39,011 nt of DNA from positions 1-39,011 of the forward strand of contig NZ_VRZC01000016.1 in the NCBI RefSeq assembly GCF_016743215.1, read 5' to 3'. A program made the position numbers and the translations under genes. The notes under the pieces are model-generated. The model worked only from the letters and a program-made list of their open reading frames with translations, was not told the DNA's origin and made no database searches. Every line of letters starts with the position of its first letter. The stretch's first letter is position 1. Positions 9,223 through 19,029 of this stretch are shown here, in pieces. Origin of the DNA: Geminocystis sp. GBBB08. Its GTDB lineage: Bacteria; Cyanobacteriota; Cyanobacteriia; Cyanobacteriales; Cyanobacteriaceae.

Positions 9223-10581
9223 ATGCTTCCTATCGTTGCCATTATAGGCCGTCCGAATGTTGGTAAATCTGCTCTAGTTAATCGTTTATCAGGAGAACAA
9301 GATGCGATCGTATATGATGAACCAGGTATAACTAGAGATCGTACTTATCGACCGGCATTTTGGCAAGACAGAGAATTTCAGATAGTTGATACAGGTGGTT
9401 TAGTCTTTGATGATGATACCGAATTTTTACCCTTTATTCGTGAACAAGCACAGGCGGCATTAGCAGAAGCAGTAGCGGCGATAATGGTTGTGGATGGGCA
9501 AATAGGTTTAACTGCCGGGGATGAAGAAATTGCCTAATGGTTACGCACTGAAAATGTGCCGGTTGTTTTAGCTGTCAATAAATGTGAGTCGGAAAAAGAA
9601 GGATTAACCCTAGCTGCGGAGTTTTGGAATTTAGGCTTAGGTGAACCTTACCCTCTTTCGGCTATTCATGGCAATGGTACAGCAGAACTATTAGAGGATT
9701 TAATTCAATACTTGCCCACTATGGATGAGATTGAGGAAGTAGAGGAGATAAAAGTAGCCATAATCGGAAGACCAAATGTAGGCAAATCAAGTCTTTTGAA
9801 TGCTTTAACGGGGGAAAATCGCTCTATTGTTAGCCCTGTTTCCGGGACAACTCGAGACGCTATTGATATGGTAGTAGAAAGAAATGGTAAAACTTATCGT
9901 CTCATTGACACCGCAGGAATTAGACGAAAAAAAAATGTTGACTATGGTGCAGAATTTTTTGGGATTAACAGGGCATTTAAAGCCATAAAAAGGGCAGATG
10001 TTGTTTTATTCGTGATTGATATTTTAGATGGCGTTACCGAGCAAGATTTAAAATTAGCCGGTAGAATTATCGAAGAAGGAAGGGCTGCGGTTATTATCGC
10101 TAACAAATGGGATGCGGTGGAAAAAGATTCCCATACCATCTATGAATACCAAAAAATCCTTGATGATCGACTATTTTTTATGGAATGGGCAGAGAGAATT
10201 TTCGTCTCCGCTATGTCAGGTAAAAGAGTAGAAAATATTTTCCAGTTGATAGATAACGCCTCCGAAGGCCATAAAAAACGAGTTAGTACAGCAGTAATCA
10301 ATGAAGTGCTAGAGGAAGCCTTTAAATGGCATTCACCACCAACCACAAGACAAGGCAAACAAGGAAGAATTTATTATGGCACTCAAGTAACCAATAAACC
10401 TCCTACTATTGCTTTATTTGTTAATGATCCTAAACGATTAGATAATAATTATCGTCGCTACATTGAAAAACAATTCCGAGAACAATTAGGCTTCAAAGGT
10501 ACACCCTTAAAATTACTTTGGCGTGGCAAAAAACTGCGAGAAGGAGAAAAGATGGGTGGAAATCGAGCTACTAAAGTATAA
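9223..10581 (+). pseudogene. der: Ribosome-assembly GTPase Der, interrupted by one in-frame TAA
   Basis: Der (EngA) is a two-GTPase-domain protein needed for 50S ribosome assembly and normally essential. Reading from ATG 9223 gives GTPase domain 1 with [17 protein letters not shown] and DTGG, then TAA at codon 105 (9535-9537). The same frame continues at once with [18 protein letters not shown] (G4 NKCE), a complete second GTPase domain ([22 protein letters not shown]) and the KH-like C-terminus. The total of about 452 codons matches full-length Der, so one sense codon, probably GAA or another Glu/Gln codon, has become TAA with no frameshift or loss. The 3' part could be expressed separately from GTG 9556, but would lack G1-G3 of domain 1. 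A sequencing error, real inactivation with a second copy elsewhere, or readthrough are all possible. Confidence 0.85.
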
Positions 10582-11005
10582 GAAATGGATTGGGAATTAT
10601 CTAGGATCGTGAATGATGTTCAAGTTTGTCAAGTTTTCAGGAGTAGCTAAAACTCATATCTTGCACCTAGTTGAAAATTGGCTTGTGAGAGGGAGTAATG
10701 AGTAATGAGTAATGAGTTTCAGAATTGACACTAACAGCTATAAAATTGATTACCTCACTTTAGGCTATTAAGTATTTTTGTTCTGATGCAAGATCTCAGT
10801 AAAAGTTAAGAATTATTAACAAAAACCTAATTTTTTTGGGAAAAACCACCAAAAAGAAAAATGAGTGTTATAATCAAATTTGATGAGATTAAGTATCGGT
10901 TTAAAGATTTGTTTAAGATATTCACGAGTTTTTCGAGTTTAGGATTGACAAGCTTCTCTCCGAATTGCGACTCTTGACCACAAAATTTTAATTTGGAGAC
11001 AGACT
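10582..11005 (+). other. Intergenic region and long leader of the RNA-binding protein gene
   Basis: These 424 bases hold a GAGTAAT array (10693-10718) and a TATAAT at 10869-10874, which would start a leader of roughly 120 nt for the downstream RNA-binding protein gene. No good -35 box is visible. The ribosome binding site is GGAG at 10995-10998. A CCACAAA...TTTGG pairing just before the start could partly mask it, a weak hint of temperature-dependent translation. I see no other gene here. Confidence 0.4.
10693..10718. repeat. GAGTAAT heptamer tandem repeat
   Basis: Three perfect GAGTAAT units plus a partial fourth, period 7, lie in the der/rbp intergenic space. Confidence 0.85.
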
Positions 11006-11314
11006 ATGTCAATCTATGTAGGCAATTTATCCTATGATGTTACGGAAGCACATTTAACCTCTGCGTTTGCAGATTTTGGTTCAGTAAAAAGAGTTTATCT
11101 TCCTACTGATCGTGAAACTGGACGTATGCGTGGTTTTGGTTTTGTAGAAATGAATACAGACGCTGAAGAAAACGCAGCTATTGAAGCGCTAGATGGTGCG
11201 GAATGGATGGGCCGTGACATGAAAGTAAATAAAGCTAAACCCCGTGAAGAGAATAACTCTCGTGGCGGCGGCGGTGGCGGTGGAAGACGTAACAGTTTTT
11301 CTCGCAACTACTAA
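11006..11314 (+). CDS. RRM RNA-binding protein, Gly-rich cyanobacterial Rbp type
   Basis: The 102-aa protein has one RNA recognition motif with RNP2 IYVGNL at residues 3-8 and RNP1 RGFGFVEM at 42-49. A short tail with seven consecutive glycines (SRGGGGGGGRRNSF) follows. This is the standard form of the cyanobacterial Rbp family, several members of which are cold-induced and bind single-stranded RNA, acting as chaperones. The start is fixed by TTTGGAGACAGACTATG. The gene is monocistronic: a long leader precedes it and a strong intrinsic terminator follows about 55 bases after the stop. The exact paralogue (RbpA, RbpD and so on) cannot be fixed from sequence alone. Confidence 0.92.
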   Translation: MSIYVGNLSYDVTEAHLTSAFADFGSVKRVYLPTDRETGRMRGFGFVEMNTDAEENAAIEALDGAEWMGRDMKVNKAKPREENNSRGGGGGGGRRNSFSRNY

Positions 11315-11369
11315 AAAGTATTTAGGTTTAACTTAAGTTTTAGCTGATAGTTTTTACCCCTAGATCAAT

Positions 11370-11409
11370 ATAACCTCTTTTCTTTTTAAGATGGAGGTTA
11401 TTTTTTTTT
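11370..11409 (+). terminator. Intrinsic terminator after the RNA-binding protein gene
   Basis: ATAACCTC (11370-11377) pairs perfectly with GAGGTTAT (11394-11401) around a 16-base loop and is followed by an uninterrupted T run to 11409. Confidence 0.88.
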
Positions 11410-11461
11410 ACATGATTAATGTACAATCAGGAATGTTCAATCTACTGTAATCTAAATTAGC

Positions 11462-12193
11462 GTGAAAATTTCTGTTTATTATACCCCTGAATCTACTCCT
11501 GATCATGTTATTCCTGAATGTGCTGTAGTTATTGATGTTTTAAGGGCTACTACCACTATCACTACGGCATTGAATAATGGGGCAAAATCTGTAAAAGCCT
11601 TTAGTGATATAGATTTATTATTAGCAGAAAGTAATCAATTACCCGTAGAATCTCGCTTAAGACTAGGAGAAAGAGGCGGGAAAAAAGTTGACAGTTGCGA
11701 TTTAGGTAATTCTCCCTTAGATTGTTCGAGAGAAGTTGTCACTGGCAAACAATTATTTATTAGTACTACTAATGGAACTCGTGCCTTACAAAGAGTGGAA
11801 TCCGCTCAAACTGTTATTGCTGGGGCAATTATTAATTATGGTGCAGTAGTTAAATATTTGAAAGAGTATAAACCTACTACAGTTTGGCTACTAGGTTCGG
11901 GATGGGAAGGTGGTTATTCTTTAGAGGATACAGTGTGTGCTGGGGCAATTGCTTCAGAATTAGTTGATTTTAGTAATATTAACGATATTAGTAATGATGA
12001 AGTAGTATCTGCGATTGCATTATATTGTCAATGGGAAGATAATTTATTCGATTTATTTCGTTTATCTAGTCATGGGCAAAGATTACTTAAGTTAAATTTA
12101 GAGGAAGATTTAAAATATTGCTCCCAAAAAAATCTGATTTCTACTTTACCAATACAGACAGATAAAGGAATTTTTAAAATTAATAATAAGTAA
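11462..12193 (+). CDS. comB: 2-phosphosulfolactate phosphatase family protein (ComB)
   Basis: The 243-aa protein begins at GTG 11462 with [10 protein letters not shown] and carries the family motif [19 protein letters not shown] (residues 23-41), then RLGERGG and STTNGTRAL. ComB dephosphorylates 2-phosphosulfolactate in coenzyme M synthesis in archaea. Cyanobacteria carry the homologue without that pathway, so the physiological substrate here is uncertain. An ATG start is absent at this point, and the conserved N-terminus supports GTG. The upstream terminator separates it from the rbp gene. Family assignment is confident; biochemical role is not. Confidence 0.88.
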   Translation: MKISVYYTPESTPDHVIPECAVVIDVLRATTTITTALNNGAKSVKAFSDIDLLLAESNQLPVESRLRLGERGGKKVDSCDLGNSPLDCSREVVTGKQLFISTTNGTRALQRVESAQTVIAGAIINYGAVVKYLKEYKPTTVWLLGSGWEGGYSLEDTVCAGAIASELVDFSNINDISNDEVVSAIALYCQWEDNLFDLFRLSSHGQRLLKLNLEEDLKYCSQKNLISTLPIQTDKGIFKINNK

Positions 12194-12395
12194 TCAGTAA
12201 TAGTTAAAACTTGCACATCAACTCAAAACTCACTCCGTAAGCGACAGACGCATCTAAGTTGACTATGGGAGGTAGGGAAGAAGGAAGAGGTAAACGTTTG
12301 AGTCAAGGCATTCTTGCAACGATGCACTCTTGCAATGAGTAAGTTTCCTAATTCTAAATTCTTCGGGCAACGATGCTCAATTTCCTCTAATTTTA

Positions 12396-13616
12396 TTACA
12401 CTACTTTACTTAAAAGATTTTCGGCAGCACTTAACATATCTGGCACTAAATCTTGTAAATCATTGCGATTTTTTAAGTAAGTCGAAAGTGCTTCAAGAGG
12501 ATCTAAACTTTTACCGATACCTAATTCTGGTAATCTAGGACGTGCTAGTTTACTGACTAATTGCGCTTTAAGATTATAAGTATGAGCTTGAGATAAACTT
12601 TCATTAATACGACTCATCTTAATTAATTCTAGTTGCTCTGAACGCAAATGATAAATTACACGGACAACAGCATCTTCTATTTTATGTCTGGCGATCGCCT
12701 TTAATAAATCTGATTCAGGATTATCACTCGAACTAACATCAACTTCAATCGTAACAAAAGGACGGGCAGGTAAAACACAAAATTGCCAATTAACTTGTTT
12801 CTCGATAATATCTACTAAAACATAACCTTTTTCCTCTTTTTCTTCTGAAAAATCTACCCTTTCAATACTGCCGGGGTAAACTACAGGGGGATTATTTTGT
12901 TTGTTCAAATTTTGATGTTTATGAACATGACCTAGTGCAACATAATCAAATTCAGAACGAATTAACATAGATAAAGGAATTTGAAAACCTTTGCCTACTG
13001 CTAAAAATCTTTCTGCCCCTAAATTTGCTCTCTCTGCCATTAAATGAGCTAATAAAATAGTGGGAATTTTTGGATTTAATTGTCTAATTTCTGCTTCTAA
13101 AACGGGCTCAATTTTTTGAATTAATAGTTTATTAATTTCTTCCATAGATAAACCTTCTGTTTCAGGGCGAGTAAGTAAAACAGAGCGGGTTAACCAAGGT
13201 AAAGTTATAATTTGAACTAAACCCGATTTGGTATTGATTAAATGGGTTTCTAACTGCTCCCCCACGATAAAATTAGGCACTCCTAAAGTACGATAAATAG
13301 ATAGACTCGCACCACCATTACCTTGGGTGTGTTGATCGTGATTACCAACTAATAACACAGTAGGAATATCCGCTTCTACTAATCGCCGAAATTGACGGGC
13401 AAATGCTGATTGAATATATGGTGCAGGTGTACTGTCAGGAAAGGCATCACCGCCGAATAAGACTAAATCAACATTATCATCGATCGCTCGATCAATACAA
13501 ATACTTAAAGTATTGGTAAAGTCTTCTAATCTAGTATTTAATCCCGTTTCTGGGTTAATTTTTCCGTGACTGAAACTGCTACCTAAATGTATGTCACTTA
13601 AGTGTAAAATTTTCAC
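12396..13616 (-). CDS. sbcD: Metallophosphoesterase, SbcD/Mre11-type exonuclease subunit
   Basis: The 406-aa calcineurin-like phosphoesterase has the dimetal ligands in order: LSDIHLG (Asp8, His10), FGGDAFPD (Asp57), GNHD (Asn92, His93), LLAHLM (His191) and GHVH (His230, His232). This is the arrangement of SbcD/Mre11 nuclease subunits, which work with an SbcC/Rad50 ATPase in processing DNA ends and hairpins. No sbcC gene is adjacent. The C-terminal ~130 residues correspond to the capping and partner-binding part. The call could be a standalone DNA repair exonuclease of the same family. Confidence 0.85.
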   Translation of the reverse strand: MKILHLSDIHLGSSFSHGKINPETGLNTRLEDFTNTLSICIDRAIDDNVDLVLFGGDAFPDSTPAPYIQSAFARQFRRLVEADIPTVLLVGNHDQHTQGNGGASLSIYRTLGVPNFIVGEQLETHLINTKSGLVQIITLPWLTRSVLLTRPETEGLSMEEINKLLIQKIEPVLEAEIRQLNPKIPTILLAHLMAERANLGAERFLAVGKGFQIPLSMLIRSEFDYVALGHVHKHQNLNKQNNPPVVYPGSIERVDFSEEKEEKGYVLVDIIEKQVNWQFCVLPARPFVTIEVDVSSSDNPESDLLKAIARHKIEDAVVRVIYHLRSEQLELIKMSRINESLSQAHTYNLKAQLVSKLARPRLPELGIGKSLDPLEALSTYLKNRNDLQDLVPDMLSAAENLLSKVV

Positions 13617-13618
13617 AA

Positions 13619-13740
13619 TAATATTTAATATTTAATATTTAATAGTTGATAGTCAATAATCAATAGTCAATAGTGAATGAATAATCAATAATGAATGAAT
13701 AGAGAATAGTTAATAGTTGATAGTTAATAATGAATAGTTG
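13619..13740. repeat. Degenerate heptamer repeat region
   Basis: About 120 bases of imperfect period-7 units (AATAGTT, GATAGTC, AATAATC, AATAGTG, GAATGAA and relatives) begin right behind the start codon of the minus-strand sbcD-type gene and occupy its 5' leader. Confidence 0.7.
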
Positions 13741-13800
13741 TAGAATAGGCATCTTGCTGCCTAATTAATTCTCCTAGTCATAAGAATCTTCTAGTCTTCT

Positions 13801-13849
13801 AATTCCTAATTCCTAATTCCTAATTCCTAATTCCTAATTCCTAATTCTT
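13801..13849. repeat. AATTCCT heptamer array abutting the nadC start
   Basis: Six perfect AATTCCT copies (13801-13842) are followed by AATTCTT, ending four bases before the nadC ATG. The unit is the same as in the cobN/pyk array. The array occupies the position where a ribosome binding site would be, and no Shine-Dalgarno sequence is visible. Confidence 0.9.
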
Positions 13850-13853
13850 CATC

Positions 13854-14723
13854 ATGAATTATACTTTGCCTTCTTCTCTGATTTTAGACTCTCTTTTGCG
13901 TGATTGGTTATTGGAAGATATTGGTAGAGGCGATCGCACTACTGATGGTATTTTTCCAGTAAAATCTCCTCAAGGTAAGGCATTTTGGATAATAAAAGAG
14001 GAAGGCGTGATAGCCGGATTACCTATTGCTGAAAAAGTATTTAAGTTATTAGACAGTGAAATAACATGGCAAAATTTAGCCTTAGAAGGAGAAAAACAGG
14101 CACAAAATACAAAAATAGTCGAATTTAAGGGCAAAATGTCAGCCTTACTTACTGGAGAAAGAGTTGCTTTAAATATAGTCATGCATTTAAGTGGTATTGC
14201 TACTATGACAAGAAAATATGTAGAGGCAATCAAAAACTATCCTGCTAAATTAGTTGATACTCGTAAAACTACTCCCGGTTTAAGAATTTTAGAAAAATAT
14301 GCTTCTAGTGTTGGCGGCGCTATTAATCATCGAATGGGTTTAGATGATGCCATCATGATTAAAGATAACCATATTCAAGGTGCCGGTAGTATTTCTAACG
14401 CCATTACTTTAATTAGGAAAACTATGCCTTATCCTTTAACCATTGAAGTAGAAACCAGTAATTTACAAGAAGTAAAAGAAGCGATCGCCCATCAAGCTGA
14501 TATTATTATGTTAGATAACATGACGGTAACGGCTATGACTGAGGCGGTAAAACTCATTCGACAACAAAACCCCTTGATTAAAATTGAAGCCTCTGGTAAC
14601 GTCACATTAGCTAATATTGCAGAAATTGCCTCTACTGGAGTTGATTATATCTCAACAAGTGCTACTATTACTCGATCGCCTTGGTTAGATATTAGCATGA
14701 AATTTGAATCAAGTCATAAGTAG
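13854..14723 (+). CDS. nadC: Quinolinate phosphoribosyltransferase (nicotinate-nucleotide pyrophosphorylase)
   Basis: NadC converts quinolinate and PRPP to nicotinate mononucleotide, CO2 and pyrophosphate in de novo NAD synthesis. The 289-aa protein has the N-terminal LLEDIGRGDRTTDGIF, NIVMHLSGIATMTRKYV, the substrate-binding DTRKTTPGLR (135-144), KYASSVGGAINHRMGLDDAIMIKDNH and the barrel strands IEVE, IMLDNM and IEASGN. Length and motifs are normal. The start is ATG 13854, directly after the heptamer array, so initiation probably relies on an unstructured leader. Transcription is divergent from the sbcD-type gene. Confidence 0.95.
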   Translation: MNYTLPSSLILDSLLRDWLLEDIGRGDRTTDGIFPVKSPQGKAFWIIKEEGVIAGLPIAEKVFKLLDSEITWQNLALEGEKQAQNTKIVEFKGKMSALLTGERVALNIVMHLSGIATMTRKYVEAIKNYPAKLVDTRKTTPGLRILEKYASSVGGAINHRMGLDDAIMIKDNHIQGAGSISNAITLIRKTMPYPLTIEVETSNLQEVKEAIAHQADIIMLDNMTVTAMTEAVKLIRQQNPLIKIEASGNVTLANIAEIASTGVDYISTSATITRSPWLDISMKFESSHK

Positions 14724-14912
14724 GATGGCGGGGAAACTAGGTGACTAGGAGGAGATGAGGTGATTAGGTGACTAGAAGATTATACTAGCCAAGGTTATAA
14801 TTTGAGTATTTCAAAAACTTCTCTTGCCTGTAGCAACAGTGCCTTTTGCCCACCCTCACCAGTATATTTTATTCCCTTACTAAGTGAGTATAGGTTGACT
14901 TTTTGCTTTCTC

Positions 14913-14933
14913 ATTCTAAATTCTAAATTCTAA
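14913..14933. repeat. ATTCTAA heptamer array forming the 3' end of dnaG
   Basis: Three perfect ATTCTAA units overlap the end of dnaG. On the minus strand they read TTTAGAATTTAG and encode the last residues FRI and the stop codon TAG at 14923-14925. Confidence 0.85.
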
Positions 14934-16848
14934 ATGATTTTAATTGATTTAATTGTGCTTCTATCGCTATCATTTCTTGATGATAATAGTTCATTTTTGT
15001 TAAATCTTTTTCTTGATTTGATTCTGAGAATTTTTGTTGACAATATTGCTTATATTTTTCTAGTTTAACTGTTTCTAAACAGGCGATCGCAGCTTGAATA
15101 TAATGCTCAGGTTGAAATAAAAGTTGTTGATTATTTTCACTAAGATTAAATAAATGAGCTAATTGTTTTGCCATATCAAGATTATTAACCATATTTTCTT
15201 GGACAGTATTTAATAAAGAATTATAATCATTATCATTGCTTAAATTAAGAGAAATTTGATTAATTTGTTGCCATAAAAAACGATGAGAAGCTAAACTAAA
15301 AACTAGATCTTTTTCTTCTAATTGATTAATAATAACTTCTCGATAATCAGGACAATGAAGATAAATTAATAATAACAAAAACTCTGATAGTTCTACTTGA
15401 TTATTTTGGAGAGATTTATTAAAAGTTTTATAGGGTTTTTTCCTGTTAGATGTATAATAATTATTTTGTTTAAGGGCAAACTGTAAACTTTGAAGAATAT
15501 TTTTAAAGTCTTGACTATTTAATCCTGAATATTGACTTTTTTTATTGCTTAAAATTTCCGCACAATAGGATAAATAATAATCTCTAGTGGCATTATTACT
15601 TATTTTATTTAATAATTTTACTAAAGTTTGAAAAACCAACTGATAATCTGCACTATTTTGTAAGTTTTTACTATTAATAATTCGCTCGATTTCCCAATCT
15701 AACCATAGAGGTGATTTATCAATTAATTCTTGATATTTATTTTTTGTATCTTCACCAGATTTCAAAAATTCATCGGCATCTTTACCATTAGGAATACTTA
15801 ATATTTTTAAGGTTAATTGTCCACTATAAACTAAATTTTCTACTTCTTTAATTGCCCTTTGAGTAGCTTTTAATCCGGCTTTATCCGCATCAAAATTAAT
15901 AATGATTTCCTTTGATTCAGTATAACGAGATAGTAATTTGATATGATGTTCTGTTAATGCTGTTCCTAAAACTGCAACAACATTATTTATTTCATAAGTA
16001 TGAAGAGTTATAGCATCAAAATAACCCTCAACAACAATAACTTTATTCTGTTTAACAATACTTTTTTGTGCAAAATTTAAAGCAAATAATGTCTTACTTT
16101 TAGAGAATAAATCTGTATCGGGAGAGTTTAAATATTTAGGCTCACTTCCATCTAAACTTCTCGCACCAAAAGCAATAATTCTTCCATTAACATCTTGAAT
16201 AGGAATCATTAAACGATGACGAAAATAATCAATATAACCCTCACCTTTAGATCTTTTTTTGATTAACCCTGCTTGTTCAACTAAAATAATAGGATAATGT
16301 TTAATTTCTACTAAATAATGATATAAAGTTTCCCAACCATCAGGGGCATAACCTAGTTTAAATTTTTCAATATTATCCCTAGATAAATGACGTTCATTTT
16401 CAAGATATTTTAAAGCTTCTTCACCTTTTTTTTGCCGTAAACTATGTTGATAAAAATTAGTAGCGATTGCGAAAATTTCATATAATTGATCTCTTAAAGA
16501 AATTTTTTTTTGTATCTCTTCTTGATCTTCTAGTGCTAAAGTTTTTATCGGTATTTGATAACGTTGTGCCAGATTAAAAATAACATCCCGAAAAGACTGT
16601 TTTCCTATCTCCATCAAAAATTTAATTGCTCCTCCTCCAGCACCACAACCAAAACAATAATATAACTGCTTACTAGGGCTTACAGTAAAACTAGGACTTT
16701 TTTCGTCATGAAATGGGCATAAACCAACAAAATCTCGTCCTTTTTTCTGCATGACGACATAATCTGATACTACTTCAACTAAGTCAACTCTTTCTTTAAC
16801 TTCGGTAACGGTATCAGGATGAAGATTAATGTTTTTCACAATATCCAA
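14923..16848 (-). CDS. dnaG: DNA primase
   Basis: DnaG makes the RNA primers for chromosome replication. The 641-aa protein has the N-terminal zinc-binding domain with Cys44, His47, Cys65 and Cys68 (CPFHDEKSPSFT, YCFGCGAGGG). The Toprim catalytic core follows, with VVEGYFDAI and the acidic NFDADKAG, and then the helicase-interacting C-terminal part. Length is normal for a cyanobacterial primase. It stands alone rather than in an rpsU-dnaG-rpoD operon. The gene diverges from the dehydratase gene across a 174-bp promoter region. Its last codons and stop are made of heptamer repeat. Confidence 0.95.
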   Translation of the reverse strand: MDIVKNINLHPDTVTEVKERVDLVEVVSDYVVMQKKGRDFVGLCPFHDEKSPSFTVSPSKQLYYCFGCGAGGGAIKFLMEIGKQSFRDVIFNLAQRYQIPIKTLALEDQEEIQKKISLRDQLYEIFAIATNFYQHSLRQKKGEEALKYLENERHLSRDNIEKFKLGYAPDGWETLYHYLVEIKHYPIILVEQAGLIKKRSKGEGYIDYFRHRLMIPIQDVNGRIIAFGARSLDGSEPKYLNSPDTDLFSKSKTLFALNFAQKSIVKQNKVIVVEGYFDAITLHTYEINNVVAVLGTALTEHHIKLLSRYTESKEIIINFDADKAGLKATQRAIKEVENLVYSGQLTLKILSIPNGKDADEFLKSGEDTKNKYQELIDKSPLWLDWEIERIINSKNLQNSADYQLVFQTLVKLLNKISNNATRDYYLSYCAEILSNKKSQYSGLNSQDFKNILQSLQFALKQNNYYTSNRKKPYKTFNKSLQNNQVELSEFLLLLIYLHCPDYREVIINQLEEKDLVFSLASHRFLWQQINQISLNLSNDNDYNSLLNTVQENMVNNLDMAKQLAHLFNLSENNQQLLFQPEHYIQAAIACLETVKLEKYKQYCQQKFSESNQEKDLTKMNYYHQEMIAIEAQLNQLKSFRI

Positions 16849-17022
16849 ATATAGGAATTCTATTTGATTTGTAGCATTTCCGTCAGGGAAAATTTAGAAT
16901 GAGGTAATTATAGACTATTTTTTTTACAAAAAGGAACAACATCTTATATATTTCGTCTATGATGTTTTATAGTTTAATCCAGTCAATTTTGATGTGATCA
17001 AATCAGATAATCTTGTACTAAA

Positions 17023-18906
17023 ATGCTTATTTGGAATCTATTATTTCTATTTACCCCGAAGTATAGTGATTTATCTCGCTATCAAAAACAAATTATCTTG
17101 TCTTGCTTTGATTGTTTTATTTCCCTTTTATCTATATTTTTTGCTTTTACTCTCTTTTACGATATTTCTGAGACTTTTGAATTATTTAATAATTTCATAC
17201 CGTTAATCGCATTTTATCTTCTTTTAAAAGTCCTCATATTTCAATTATTTGGTTTATATCTTCCCGTTACAAAATATACAGACTTAGATATTACCTTCAA
17301 AATTACTCAATCTGTTATTGTTAGTGTTGGTGTCGGTATATTGTTAATTTATGTATTTGCTTCTGAGTCTATTACTGAATCTGTTATCGTTGTCGATGGC
17401 TTTATTTCAATTATTAGCATTACAGCATCCCGTATAATGATTCGTTATCTAATTAAATCTCTTCAAATTCTTGAATTAGATTCCCAACAAAAAGAATATG
17501 TCGTTATTTATGGTGCTGGTTCGGCGGGGTATCAATTAGCACAAAGTTTGGAGCAAAATCCCGAATATAAATTATTAGCTTTTGTTGACGACAATCCAGA
17601 AATACAAGGAAGATCTCTTTTAGGTGTGCCTATTTATTTTCCTAATCATATTATCTCACTTTATGATCAAAAACCTTTTGGGACTCTTATTTTTGCCATT
17701 CCCAATTTAACTACTTCAAGGCGTAGAGAAATGGTAGAAGGTTTTAAACAATTACCCATTAACTTCAAAACAATACCTAATCTCAAGGAATTATTATCAA
17801 CTAAAGCGTCAGTGTCAGAAATTAAAAATATTGAGATGACAGAACTATTAGGCAGAGAAGAAATTATCCCCAATCAAAACTTATTAAAGACAAATATCAC
17901 TGATAAAGCTGTTTTAGTAACGGGTGCAGGAGGTTCTATTGGTTCAGAATTATGCAGACAAATAGTAGAACTACAACCAAAATGCTTAGTTTTGTTTGAA
18001 TTAAATGAATTTGCTCTTTATACTATTGATATGGAGCTAAGAGAAAAAAAAGTTGACGTGCCAATATACCCTTATTTAGGAAATATCACCGATGAATTAT
18101 ATTTTGAAAGTATTTTGAAAAAACATCATATTGAAACTGTATATCATGCAGCCGCTTATAAACACGTTCCTTTAGTGGAAATGAATCCTTCTATTGGCGT
18201 TTATAATAACGTAGCCGGAACTTTGATTACAGCTCGATCTTCTTTGGCTTGTGGAGTTAAAAATTATGTTTTAATTTCTACAGATAAAGCTGTACGTCCT
18301 ACTAATGTAATGGGAGCAAGTAAAAGAGTTGCCGAATTAGTCATTCAGGGTTTAGCGGCACAAGATGACACAAAAACTACTTTTGCTATGGTTCGATTTG
18401 GTAATGTGTTAAATAGTAGTGGTTCTGTAATTCCACGTTTCCGAAAACAAATAAGTGAAGGAAAATCGATTACCTTAACCCACAAAGAAATTACTCGTTA
18501 TTTTATTTCAATTCCAGAAGCGGTAAGTTTAGTTATTCAAGCTGGGGCGATGGCAAAAGGAGGAGAAATCTTTTTATTAGATATGGGTAATCCTGTACGA
18601 ATTTATGATCTAGCAGTAAAAATGATAGAATTGAGTGGCATGATACCTGAAAAAGATATAAAAATTGATATTATAGGGTTAAGACCGGGAGAAAAACTAT
18701 ATGAAGAACTATTAATTGATACTAATAATAGCAGTCCGAGTCAACACCCACAAATATTTTCAGGAAATGAACCGATAATAAACTGGGAAACTTTACAGCC
18801 AAATTTAGACAATTTACTCTCTTATGCTAAAGAAAGAAATTCGGAGGAGGTACTCAAACAACTAAAAATTCTAGTCCCTGAATTCAACAATCCCTTAATT
18901 ATTTAG
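17023..18906 (+). CDS. Membrane-bound nucleotide-sugar 4,6-dehydratase, WbpM/CapD/FlaA1 family
   Basis: The 627-aa protein has N-terminal membrane helices (roughly residues 25-145, four segments) and a first Rossmann motif GAGSAG at 164-169. The catalytic SDR domain starts with VTGAGGSIGSE (about 299-309). The catalytic region STDKAVRPTNVMGASK (419-434) carries Met430 where most SDR enzymes have Tyr, the Ser/Met/Lys triad type of WbpM-like dehydratases. These act on UDP-GlcNAc-type sugars in surface polysaccharide synthesis. The gene is 123 bp upstream of a Wzc-type kinase gene on the same strand, so both probably serve exopolysaccharide or capsule production. The exact sugar substrate is not known. 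Confidence 0.9.
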   Translation: MLIWNLLFLFTPKYSDLSRYQKQIILSCFDCFISLLSIFFAFTLFYDISETFELFNNFIPLIAFYLLLKVLIFQLFGLYLPVTKYTDLDITFKITQSVIVSVGVGILLIYVFASESITESVIVVDGFISIISITASRIMIRYLIKSLQILELDSQQKEYVVIYGAGSAGYQLAQSLEQNPEYKLLAFVDDNPEIQGRSLLGVPIYFPNHIISLYDQKPFGTLIFAIPNLTTSRRREMVEGFKQLPINFKTIPNLKELLSTKASVSEIKNIEMTELLGREEIIPNQNLLKTNITDKAVLVTGAGGSIGSELCRQIVELQPKCLVLFELNEFALYTIDMELREKKVDVPIYPYLGNITDELYFESILKKHHIETVYHAAAYKHVPLVEMNPSIGVYNNVAGTLITARSSLACGVKNYVLISTDKAVRPTNVMGASKRVAELVIQGLAAQDDTKTTFAMVRFGNVLNSSGSVIPRFRKQISEGKSITLTHKEITRYFISIPEAVSLVIQAGAMAKGGEIFLLDMGNPVRIYDLAVKMIELSGMIPEKDIKIDIIGLRPGEKLYEELLIDTNNSSPSQHPQIFSGNEPIINWETLQPNLDNLLSYAKERNSEEVLKQLKILVPEFNNPLII

Positions 18907-19029
18907 TTTTTATGACCATAAATTTTTACATAAATAAAATTTAACCTTAATTTAGATACAAAAATTTTTGATCAATTAAATTTCTTCGTTTTTCGTTGTG
19001 TAATTAAAATACTAAAAAAATTATAAATT

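Noticed and set aside
11095-11307. Minus-strand frame rich in proline opposite the Rbp gene
   Set aside because: It is the antisense of the glycine-rich tail of a well-supported RRM protein.
12314-12538. Plus-strand open frame overlapping the 3' end of the sbcD-type gene
   Set aside because: It overlaps a conserved gene, has no ribosome binding site and no recognisable sequence.
16994-17206. Short frame overlapping the start of the dehydratase gene
   Set aside because: The +2 frame duplicates hydrophobic codons of the real N-terminal membrane region; the longer frame from 17023 holds all motifs.
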